This document shows, piece by piece, positions 21,123 through 29,951 of a stretch of DNA of 64,000 bases; within the stretch, counting starts at the first letter, position 1; every line of letters begins with the position of its first letter. Source of the DNA: Hirsutella rhossiliensis (Eukaryota; Ascomycota; Sordariomycetes; Hypocreales; Ophiocordycipitaceae); the NCBI RefSeq assembly GCF_020360975.1, contig NW_025408671.1:2666001-2730000 (forward strand), given 5' to 3'. Both the position numbers and the translations under genes were made by a program. A model generated the notes under the pieces. The model ran no database searches. It was given only the letters and a program-made list of their open reading frames with translations, and had not been told where the DNA came from.

Positions 21123-22829
21123 ATGCCGCGGCCTAAGAGGACGCGACGCGCGCCGCCCGGCGATGCGAAAGCCCCCGAGCCCCCGAGCGATACCGAACAC
21201 CTCAGTGACGATGCTGGCCGGCCCAGAGGGCGGAAAAGAACGAGGACGACGCGCCACCCCACATCGCGGCTGAGCCTCGGCGAGCAAGACGCTATACGCG
21301 CTGCCAACCGCACCCGCGACGCCGCTCTGGACAGACTCGCAAACGAGGATGCGACCACAGCCAGTGGCAATGCCACCGGTGATGACACGCGGAGCTTCAT
21401 CGAGACGGGTCGACGCGCCATGGCCACGCCCGCGATGCGTCGAGACACAACAGGCCTGGACCTGGCAGACGACGATGTCTTTGGGGATCTTGATGACAGC
21501 TTCGCAGACGGCGAGATGCCTCGAGGACGCCGTTCAGGAGATAGTTCGTCTTTGGCCATGAGCCACTTCAAGCCCCGGTCGCGCCAGTCGAGCATCGTCG
21601 GACGAAACGACCCTCCCATCCGCCCGAGCAGCCGAGGCCCTACCACACCTGCCCTGGCCTCTTCCTTCAACATTGGCCTCTTCAGAAGGCGCGTCAGAGA
21701 GCCGTCCATATTGGGCACGTCGCGGAAGCCGCGACTCGAGGCTGAGACGACGACGACAAATGACTCCGACGTGGGAAGCGAAGCCAGCTTCGAGCCCGAA
21801 GCCGAATCAACTCCGCTCAACGGCCGGCGCCCGACACGACGCAGCCCACAGGTGGAGCGGGAGACCTCGCCTGCGCAATCGAGCTCGAGGAAGCGCAAGA
21901 GTGTGGAAGCCAGCGACGACAGTGATCGACCGGACAAGACCTCCCGACTGGAGCCAGACGCAGGACGCGCCGAGATCGACAGCGACTCAGAGCTGTCCAT
22001 CCTCGCCTCTCCATCCCCGCCTCCGCCCGGCCTACTCCCGAGACCTGTGACGCCGGTCATCCAGGATGAGATCAACGCGCCGCCAGCCAGTAGTGATTCC
22101 GAGGGGGACGTCGATGTGTGGCCCGACATTCACGTTCTCGCGAGGAGGCGCCGGCGGCCGTCGGTCAACTCGCCGCTGCGCGCCGAAAACCTCTCCGAGG
22201 TCTCTTCCCCGCCTTCCCTGACGCACTCGCCCAACTACGTGGCAGAGAAAGCCACCAGGCAACGGGGTCGATCTACGACGCGGCGCCAACAGTCGCCGAA
22301 GATTACCACTGCCGATCTTACCAACCTGCTTCCCAAGCGCCGCCACAAGCGGATCCGAAACTCGCTCGGCTTGGAGAGCGACGAGGAGCTTGACACGACG
22401 GACCTGGCACAAGACGAGGACGAACTTTCATATCTAGACGCGAGAGCAGCGCGGAGGAGAAAGGGCAGCCGTCCGCCTAGCAGAGCCGCGTCTGCCCGAC
22501 CAGCCTCTCGTGCTCGAGCCAACAGCTCGGTTCTGAAGCCGAAGCAGACGCCTGCGAGTCTGCGGCAATCAGCTCGAAGCAACAAGACATATCGGCGGCG
22601 GTCCTCGGACAAGGAGAACGAGAGCGACGGGGATGAGGAGGGAGAGAGCGCGCTTATGCCTCTCCCCGACAACACGTTTGACGAGGCGGGCACCGGCGAC
22701 AGCGAGAGTCCGAGCAACGCATCGGCAGACGAGCTCAAGCAAGCGGCCCGGAAGTTCATGGAGGTGGACAAGTGGGAGCTGGAGTTTGAGGAGGTGGTGG
22801 AGCCGCCTTCGCCCCAGGACGCGCGGTGA
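21123..22829 (+). CDS. Unrecognised Ser/Arg/Glu-rich nuclear-type protein
   Basis: Single exon, 568 residues, not recognised with confidence. The start is the first ATG, followed by a basic patch (MPRPKRTRRAP, then RGRKRTRTTR) that could be a nuclear localisation signal. A denser, conserved-looking block lies at about 140-205. It contains two similar Arg-Ser motifs, FKPRSRQSSIVG and FRRRVREPSILGTSRK, separated by a Pro/Ser linker. The middle is disordered, alternating acidic (SDSELSIL, DSEGDVDVWPDI) and basic stretches. KRRHKRIRNSLGLESDEEL is a second compact motif, and the C-terminus ends with a predicted helix (ELKQAARKFMEVDKWELEFEEV). The Arg-X-Arg-X-X-Ser motifs fit basophilic kinases such as Aurora. 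A chromatin or kinetochore role is a guess only. It is convergent with TIP41 downstream. Confidence 0.75.
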   Translation: MPRPKRTRRAPPGDAKAPEPPSDTEHLSDDAGRPRGRKRTRTTRHPTSRLSLGEQDAIRAANRTRDAALDRLANEDATTASGNATGDDTRSFIETGRRAMATPAMRRDTTGLDLADDDVFGDLDDSFADGEMPRGRRSGDSSSLAMSHFKPRSRQSSIVGRNDPPIRPSSRGPTTPALASSFNIGLFRRRVREPSILGTSRKPRLEAETTTTNDSDVGSEASFEPEAESTPLNGRRPTRRSPQVERETSPAQSSSRKRKSVEASDDSDRPDKTSRLEPDAGRAEIDSDSELSILASPSPPPPGLLPRPVTPVIQDEINAPPASSDSEGDVDVWPDIHVLARRRRRPSVNSPLRAENLSEVSSPPSLTHSPNYVAEKATRQRGRSTTRRQQSPKITTADLTNLLPKRRHKRIRNSLGLESDEELDTTDLAQDEDELSYLDARAARRRKGSRPPSRAASARPASRARANSSVLKPKQTPASLRQSARSNKTYRRRSSDKENESDGDEEGESALMPLPDNTFDEAGTGDSESPSNASADELKQAARKFMEVDKWELEFEEVVEPPSPQDAR

Positions 22830-23112
22830 GCAAGGATGGAAAGAGGCAGGATTCTTGTATAGTCTGCTTTCTTGTGTTGGTGGGGAGCGAATGGGAGCAA
22901 GGGGCGTGACGTCTGGCATCTTGTACGTGTCCACTCTGCATGAGTTCATGGTAGGCGAAGTGAGGCCCGAGTTAGAGCTGTCTTGGCATGACTCATGTTT
23001 TTACTTGGGGCATTCTTTATTCGCTGGCCTTTGCGGCAAAAGTGCTTCATCCGGGACGCTTGGATTCCTGATCTAGGGCCGTGACTCCCCAACGCCGTAA
23101 TCGCATTGCAAA

Positions 23113-24053
23113 TCACGCTCCCGCCGCCATGGCGACAGTCTTGCCAGCCTGACTCTGCTCCCGGAGATTGACGGCCTCTAATCTCCGTTCCGTCACAGCC
23201 AGCAACGGATCCAGTACGTTGGGGTCTCGCAGACCAATCGTCACGTCGTCGGGTAGTCTTCCGGACATGAGCAATGCCTGTGATGAGCGAAACATACGAG
23301 TGAGCATGCGGATGAAAGAATGAGAAAGTGAGGGTCCTGGACCTTTTTGACGTCGGCGAAGGTCGCCTCCTTGGCCGTGTACTCCCTCAGGACCTCGTCC
23401 GTCTCAAAGTCGACGTAGAGGCGCGTGTCTCGGATGCGGACGACGACGTTGTCAAGGCGCATGAAGAGGCGGCAGAGGAGCAGCATGCGCTTTTGGTGGA
23501 CGCGGAGCTTGGCGCTGTAGATGGAGATGCCGTTGTCGTCGAGCTCGCTCTCGTACAGGACGACCTCGTCGAAGAAGAGGATGGGGTCGCGGCGCTTGAG
23601 CAGCTCAATGGGGATCTGGCGGTCGGTCGGGCGGAACGGGGGCGCGTCGTCGCCGACGGTGCCGCAGTAGGTGGTCGAGTAGCTCCAGTCGTAGGGCTTG
23701 ACAACCTCCTTGATCTTGTGCGTGGTGTTCTCGCGCGTGCTCTCCCAGTCGCGGGCGTAGGCGACCTTGAGCATGTGGCGGTCCGTCTTGTCGACGGCGT
23801 CGAGGGCGTCGGGGGTGGTGAAGGCGACGGACCAGCCCGAGGGCGCGTGGGCGACGTGGACGAGGTTGTCGCCAAAGATCATCTCGGGCATGGGGATGCC
23901 GATGCGGTCCGTCATGGCGTCGATGGCGCCGGCCTTTGAGATGGGCAGCTTGCGCGTCGAGATGCGGAAGCGGCCCTGCGCGTGCGTCGTCGTGGCCGCG
24001 GCCAGGTCCTGGGGGGTGGGGAATGGCTCATTGGGGTGGGGGGCGTGGTTCAT
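23113..24053 (-). CDS. TIP41: Tip41-like regulator of PP2A-type phosphatases (TOR pathway)
   Basis: Two exons on the minus strand, 24053-23343 and 23277-23113, giving 291 residues. The 65-nt intron begins GTCCAG, a weak donor, and joins VKK to ALLMSGRLPDD in phase. The family core is clear: RFRISTRKLPISKAGAIDAM, IPMPEMIFGDNLV, KPYDWSYSTTYCGT, IPIELLKRRDPILFFDEVVLYE and VRIRDTRLYVDFETD. Tip41 in yeast binds Tap42 and PP2A-like catalytic subunits and relays nutrient signals from TORC1. An in-frame ATG 33 codons upstream (24152) exists, but its extension is low-complexity, so the start at MNHAPHPNEPF was preferred. It is divergent from the Aurora kinase gene, whose ATG is 0.84 kb away. Confidence 0.9.
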
Positions 24054-24893
24054 GGCTGCTCGTGTGCGGCTGCTCGTGTGCGGAAGGGGGGCTCCCCGAG
24101 AGAGATGGATGGGAGAATGGGATGGCTTGGAGAGAGCAGCTTCTCGCAGCAAGATTGCCTAGAGGGGGAGCTTCTCTGCGCTACTACAGCTGTAGTATGC
24201 AAGGGCAGCAAGGCTGATGACGAGACTTGGCGGGGTAGGTGCAGCGCATGTACTGTACAGAAACGTATCCGTACCTCGAGGTACAGATACGGCGGGCCTA
24301 CAGTGAAGGCGGGGAGATTCACGACGAGGCAAGCAAGCCCACGCGCCACACAGCACGTGCGCCCGGCATGGCAAGGCGGCAAGGAAGCAGCTTCAAAGAT
24401 AAGCAGGTACCGGATGACCCCGGATTGACTGATTGGCTCGAGTATGTACACGCTCCCAACGAGGCCGCCGTTCAAGCTCTCACGGCGGCGCCCTCTCGGC
24501 CTCCGCTGCAGGAACGCGGGTGTTGCGCCGTTTCATCCAGACAAATCGCGATTGGGAGCCTTGAGGGTGGTGGTGCAACGACAAGGCTTCTGAGCCAGCA
24601 AATCGCTGCACGCAAGGAAGGTCATGTGTGAGTGGCATCGCTCGTGGTTGAGGTTGGAGGCATGCAAGTCGTCCGGTGGGTTAGTCAGCAACGGTCCGCA
24701 GGGCTGGCTGGTTGCCCTGGCAACGGCCGGACGACAAACTGTTTGGGCCGCCCTCCTCGACTGGGGATCCATGAGCCAGCCCACCGTCTTCATCAGCACT
24801 CCCATCCCGCTCGACTTTTTGCTCCCTCCGTGTCCTCTCACAGTTCCTTGGTTCTCTGCAGCTTGCCTTGGCCAGCACCATCAGGAGGCTCCA
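24054..24893. promoter_or_regulatory. Divergent promoter region of TIP41 and Aurora kinase
   Basis: 0.84 kb between two divergent starts. Contains several GTAC-type palindromic stretches near 24245-24290 (for example CGTACCTCGAGGTAC, where GTACCTCGAGGTAC is self-complementary). No gene is seen. Confidence 0.4.
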
Positions 24894-26208
24894 ATGGCCA
24901 CACGAACTCTCGAGTCGCGCTTCGAGCGCATGTCCGTCCAGGACGACAACGACGCTGGCGACAGCTCAAAACTCTATCCCAAGCTCAAGGTGAGAAGGGG
25001 AAAAGCCCTTTGTGCCCACGGCGAACTCGCGATGGCTGACTTGCGAGACGACAGCCGGCGCCGAGCTCATCACAGCCCGCCCATGGAAACGGCCGGACAA
25101 ACCTCGTCAAAGTCTCGCTCCAGTCGCAGAACCACGGCGCCGTCGCTTCGGTGACGCTCCCGTCCCAGCCGGCCCAGCGCAAGGGAAACAACCCGCCGAC
25201 ATCGCCTCAGCGGAGGCCGCTCCCCTCGGGCTCGAGCTCCTCCCGCGACTCGGGCGAGTCTGTCGACGAGGTCGAGGCCGCCTCCGCCCTGGTCGAGCAG
25301 CCCAGCCCGCCCAAGCAGTTCCATCTCGGCATGTTCGAGATTGGTCGCCCGCTCGGCAAGGGCAAGTTTGGCCGCGTGTATCTGGCCAAGGAGCGCACGA
25401 GCGGCTTCATCTGCGCCCTCAAGGTGCTGCACAAGAGCGAGCTGCAGGTCGGCGGCGTCGAGCGTCAGGTCCGCCGCGAGATTGAGATCCAGAGCAATCT
25501 CCGGCACCCCAACATCTTGCAGCTGTTTGGCCACTTCCACGACACCAAGCGCGTCTTCCTCATCCTCGAGTTCGCCGGCAAGGGAGAGCTGTATAAGCAC
25601 CTGAGGCGGGAGAACCGCTTCCCCGAGTGGAAGGCCGCACAGTACATTTCCCAGATGGCTTCCGCCCTCCGCTACCTGCACAAGAAACACGTTATCCACA
25701 GGGACATCAAGCCCGAGAACATTCTCGTCGGCATCCACGGCGAGATCAAGATTTCGGATTTCGGGTGGAGCGTCCACGCGCCCAACCACAGGAGAAAGAC
25801 CATGTGCGGCACGCTCGACTACCTGCCTCCGGAAATGGTCAAGCCCGGCTCGTTGGACAACTACTACGACGAAAAGATCGATCTGTGGAGTCTCGGCGTC
25901 TTGACCTATGAGTTCCTCGTCGGAGAGGCGCCGTTCGAGGACACGCCGGTCATGACGCAGCGGAGAATCTCTCGTGTAGACATGTCGATTCCATCCTTTG
26001 TCAGTGCCGAGGCTAGCGATCTCATCAAAAAGGTGAGTCGCCGCTCTCCCATCCCAAGACTTGCTGTTGGCTAACAAGGAGTAACAAGCTCCTCGTCCTC
26101 AACCCCGAAAAGAGACTTCCCCTCGAGCAGCTCCAACTCCATCCCTGGATTCTGAAGCACTGTGTCAAGGGCGAGAGGGCTGCCAACCGAGAAAAGGCTT
26201 TGGCATGA
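24894..26208 (+). CDS. IPL1: Aurora serine/threonine kinase (Ipl1/Ark1)
   Basis: Three exons: 24894-24989, 25055-26032 and 26089-26208, all phase 0, giving 397 residues. Introns are 65 and 56 nt. Residues 1-120 are Ser/Pro-rich. The kinase domain runs from about 126 ([13 protein letters not shown]) to 385. It has glycine loop 133-138, Lys155 in [15 protein letters not shown] with Asp249, and DFG at 267-269 in the Aurora form DFGWSVHAP. The activation loop is [16 protein letters not shown], with the phospho-threonine at about 281. These motifs are diagnostic for Aurora kinases, the catalytic subunit of the chromosomal passenger complex that corrects kinetochore attachments. The C-terminus ([21 protein letters not shown]) comes from the last exon. 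It is convergent with ATP23. Confidence 0.94.
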
Positions 26209-26535
26209 ACCAGACAAGAGCAAGGCCCTTTTGAGTTTCTCTCCTCATCTTTTCTCTCGTCTCTTTTTGGTCTCTTTGAATTTTCTTAACTACCCGGGCT
26301 TGGATCGGAGTTTGGCGCGTTACAGTAATCTGAAAGGATGATTCGCATGTGCAGGAGTTTTGGGGCGTTGGAAACTCTCGAGACGAAGCGAGTCGATAAA
26401 GAGTTGCGTAATTTTCCTCTTGGGTATCCTCTATTCAACCAGTGAACAACAAAAACATGGGAGCCGTGGTTGACTTGGACGAGACAACCTCATTATCGTA
26501 CACGGTGCGCTTCTTGCTCTCTCCTTTGCCAAGCC
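26209..26535. other. Convergent 3' spacer
   Basis: About 330 nt shared by the 3' ends of the Aurora gene and ATP23. It is AT- and T-rich around 26240-26300, as expected for fungal 3' ends. No gene is seen. Confidence 0.5.
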
Positions 26536-27363
26536 TCATCTATACACTTCATCGAATGGTCGCGTGTCGGAGAAGCACGAGTCCCAGACTTGGTCGACGA
26601 CTTTTGCTGCCTGGGCTTCGTCCTTGCACCGCGGGCGCGCCATGACGGAGCTGATAGCCCTGCGGCGCACGCAGCTTTGGAAGTGCTGTGTGACGGACCA
26701 GTTGCCTCTGGTGAATGCCTCCCTCGTCCAGCGACACTCGCCGCTCAGCGCGGATGCGCGAATCTGGACGGACCGAGTCGTTAGCGGTCTCACGGTCTCG
26801 GCGCAGGATGCCCGCTCGGCAGAGCTCACCTCGGTGCACGCGGCGTGCTTCAAGTCCTTGTCGCCGGCCCAGTCGACCTTCCACCGCAGGTGATCCCAGG
26901 CATGGACCATTTCGTGCGCCAGCGTGTCCTCCAAGTGTTTGCGGTCGCGCATCTCGTTTGCGCAGATGAGGATGCCGTGGTTGGGGCTGAAGCCACCCGA
27001 CTGGCGCCGGATCTGCCCGTCGTCCTCGAGCCGGGCAGGACAGCGCCGACACAGGACGTTTGTGGCGTCGAGGTTCCCGTTGAGATCGCGAAGCTTGCCC
27101 GACAGGAAGCGCACGACAGGCGAGTAGGTGAAGAGCCAGTCGCGGTACTCGTCGCAGCGTTTGCAGTCGCGCTCCTCGTGGACCTTGTAGCGCCATTCGC
27201 GGTAGTGGAACTGGCCTTCTCGGGTCATCTGGCCGCTCAGGATCCGAAAGTAGTTCATCCACCACTTCATCTGAGGGTCGAAGCCGGTGCGCGCCGGGTC
27301 ATTGACGACCTCTTGGGGAGCCTTGTCCCCTGACGGCGTCGGTGGAGCGGCATCGGACCCCAT
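26536..27363 (-). CDS. ATP23: Atp23, mitochondrial inner-membrane metalloprotease/ATP synthase assembly factor
   Basis: Two exons on the minus strand, 27363-26830 and 26763-26536, giving 253 residues. The removed intron (26764-26829, 66 nt) has GTGAGC and CAG ends. Splicing yields [18 protein letters not shown], as conserved in the family. The zinc-protease motif HEMVH is at 150-154 within [18 protein letters not shown]. Many cysteines ([32 protein letters not shown]) match the disulphide-bonded intermembrane-space fold. In yeast Atp23 processes Atp6 and acts as a chaperone for F1Fo assembly. The intron has no stop and is a multiple of three, so an unspliced message would add 22 residues. The start at MGSDAAPP was chosen; an in-frame ATG 47 codons upstream (27504) is possible. 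It is divergent from PRO1. Confidence 0.91.
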   Translation of the reverse strand: MGSDAAPPTPSGDKAPQEVVNDPARTGFDPQMKWWMNYFRILSGQMTREGQFHYREWRYKVHEERDCKRCDEYRDWLFTYSPVVRFLSGKLRDLNGNLDATNVLCRRCPARLEDDGQIRRQSGGFSPNHGILICANEMRDRKHLEDTLAHEMVHAWDHLRWKVDWAGDKDLKHAACTEVSSAERASCAETVRPLTTRSVQIRASALSGECRWTREAFTRGNWSVTQHFQSCVRRRAISSVMARPRCKDEAQAAKVVDQVWDSCFSDTRPFDEVYR

Positions 27364-27963
27364 GGTGACGTTTCTGTCTCGGTTCTCTCGGTCGGGAATC
27401 TCTGCCAGATACGATCTGAATCGCTGACCTCGTGACGAGGCTGCGGAAACGAGGATTGGCTCTCGGGACGACGATGAAATTCTGCCGCCAGCATGAATGG
27501 ACATCTCAAGGCGGTGAGACCACGCAGGCGGGTACTCAGCGCAGGTACCGCCCCACGCGGCCGAGCCCTGCCCGGGAAAGAGTCTCCGGGCCCGCCTTCA
27601 GTGTCCGGCCACTGGGAGTCAGCTGCTATTGGGCGGGGCGCCAAGCGCTGTCACGGCCGCAAGGGCGCGCCCGACGTCGGGTTCGGCCAAGACAAAGGTC
27701 AAGCACACCGCCGCACCCGTCGACGGCATCCGTAGGGGGAGCCGTTTCGCTCCGCTTGGCGTCGCGCAATGCCCGTGCAACAGGAGCCTCTCGCCGAGAC
27801 GGCCGACGAGGCCCGTCTTGCTCAGGCTCAAGGTATGCGCCCCGCTTGCTGTTTCATGCAGCCCGGCTCCCGACTGCTTTGCACATGCATCCGCCCTTTT
27901 CCTCTTCGTCCCTGCAACTGCCGTGACGGATTGCCATCGGCTGACATCTTGGAAGCCTCCACG
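27364..27963. promoter_or_regulatory. Divergent promoter region of ATP23 and PRO1
   Basis: About 0.6 kb between two divergent starts, GC-rich and without recognisable coding sequence. Both products have mitochondrial or metabolic roles, but shared control is not shown by the sequence. Confidence 0.4.
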
Positions 27964-29484
27964 ATGAAGCGGCCGAGGGCCCTCACAGTCGTCATCAAGC
28001 TAGGTGGAGTCGGCTCGGCTCGGGCAACCAAGGTCGCCTCTGACAAAGACCATTAGGGACGAGCTCCATCGTGGACGAGCAAACGCATGAGCCGTTGCTG
28101 CCCATCCTGACTCTGATCGTCGACACGGCCGTCAAGCTGAGGAAAAATGGCCACAGGGTCGTCATCGTCTCTTCAGGGGCCATTGGCGTCGGCCTCCGCC
28201 GTATGGATATCGACAAGCGGCCGAAGCATCTCGCCCAGTTACAGGCATGCCAAGTCCCAGACACCTCAATTCCGCGACCTCATTCTCATCCCGTCGTGCA
28301 GGCGCTCGCAGCAATCGGCCAGTGCCGTCTCATCAGTCTCTGGGACAGCCTATTCGGCCACTTGTCCCAGCCGATTGCGCAGATTCTGTTGACCCGTAAC
28401 GACATTGCCGATGTAGGAGCCGACCGCTCCCGTAACGGCTAGTCGGTGTGCTGATGCAAAGAATCCAGCGAACGAGATACATCAATGCGCAAAATACCTT
28501 CAACCAGCTCATGGAAACGGGCGTCATCCCCATCGTCAACGAAAATGACACCCTCGCCGTCTCCGAAATCAAGTTTGGAGACAATGACACCCTTTCAGCA
28601 ATCACGGCGGCCATGATCCACGCCGATATGCTCTTTCTCATGACGGATGTCGACTGCTTATACGACAAGAACCCTCGGTCTCATCCCGACGCCCGCCCCA
28701 TTGAGGTTGTAAAGGACATCTCGGATCTCGAGGCTGATGGTTGGTTTCGAGACTGTTGGCAACCGTCGGCCTGAGTACTGACGGAGACGCAGTATCTAGT
28801 GCTGGCTCAGCCTTGGGCACAGGCGGCATGAGCACCAAGATTGTGGCCGCCAAGCTCGGCACGTTGGCCGGTGTGACAACCATCATTACCCGGTCCTCGA
28901 ATCCTGGCAACATTCTCGCCATTGTTCGCTACTTGACGCGTGCAAACTCTGATGATGAGGCTGCCGAGTCGGTGGCGCAGAACACGCAATCCTTGAATCT
29001 CTCGGAGCCGTCGACAAGCGTCGCCGAAGTCCCGGCTCCCCCACTGCATACCCGGTTTCTACCATCCAACGAACCGATTCAAGATCGCTACTTTTGGCTC
29101 CTCCACACGCCCAACCCACACGGCACAATATACATTGATGCTGGCTGCCATCGGGCCCTCTTAGATAAGGCAGGCCTGCTGCCAGTAGGGGTCGTGGACG
29201 TCCAAGGCCAATTTGCGCAGCAGGAGGTGGTGCGCCTGGTCGTCGTCGAGAGGCGAATTGCTCCAGGGCCGGATGGGAAGCGCTGGGAAGGCCTCGCCCA
29301 GGAGGTCGGGCGGGCTCTGGTCAACTATGCCGCTCCCGAGATCAAGAGAATCATGGGACACCAGAGCGTCGAGATCGGGGGCATACTCGGATACGCCGAT
29401 AGCGAGTATGTGGCTCATCGCTCGCACATAGGCTTCTTCAGGAAAGAAAGCCAACCAGTGACGCCGACACGAGAAACGCCTTGA
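27964..29484 (+). CDS. PRO1: Glutamate 5-kinase (proline biosynthesis)
   Basis: Five exons: 27964-28003, 28057-28244, 28302-28412, 28469-28739 and 28793-29484, giving 433 residues. It catalyses ATP-dependent phosphorylation of L-glutamate, the first step to proline. The amino-acid-kinase domain shows [13 protein letters not shown] (across intron 1), [72 protein letters not shown] and [15 protein letters not shown]. The C-terminal PUA domain includes [21 protein letters not shown] and [18 protein letters not shown]. The second intron is odd. The conserved join needs donor CAG|GC at 28245, a GC-AG intron of 57 nt. A GT donor at 28254 would also stay in frame but insert three residues (Ala-Cys-Gln) into a conserved block. 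Confidence 0.91.
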
Positions 29485-29951
29485 AACAGCTCGCGTGCAC
29501 GGGACGGTGCGAAAAGCTGTATCCCAGTGACCACCATTACAGGGAGAAGTATGGCTACATGGATAAAAAAAGTGCTTGACGACGATGGAATGTGCCACAG
29601 ATAAAGGAATTTGCCTGCTGCACGTAGAAAATACCAGTCATTTGCATGAGTCCCTTGGACTTCGTAACATGAGACTGGATGGGTGAGCGAGATGGGGGCA
29701 TCCGGTGGAAAACAAAACCACCAGACACAATCACGGCTCTTGAGCTTGCTGAATGCTGATGGCTGCTTTTGATGGTGTCCGACACTTTATATTAGTGCCC
29801 ACATCAGCTCCAGGCCACCTCACCCATCGATGGTTGGTCCGCCCACAGTTTTGCGCGGGGAACCTCGCTGGAATCGAAAACCCCCACCAGCCTCCGGTTT
29901 GACGCCCTGCACCGCCTGGTGACTCACGCTCGACAACTCAGCTGGGCCTGG
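29485..29951. other. Spacer between PRO1 and GRS1
   Basis: About 470 nt; AT-richer near 29500-29800 (3' end of PRO1), then the GRS1 promoter. No gene is seen. Confidence 0.5.

Noticed and set aside
20972..22129. Long minus-strand open frame (385 codons)
   Set aside because: Opposite strand of the unrecognised protein at 21123. Low-complexity Ser/Arg/Leu composition; the plus strand has a better start, length and motif content.
23113..24152. Longer Tip41 start at 24152
   Set aside because: The 33 extra residues are Ser/Pro/Arg-rich and leader-like; the internal ATG at 24053 starts at a better N-terminus.
25070..26077. Long minus-strand open frame (335 codons)
   Set aside because: Antisense shadow of Aurora kinase; no recognisable motif.
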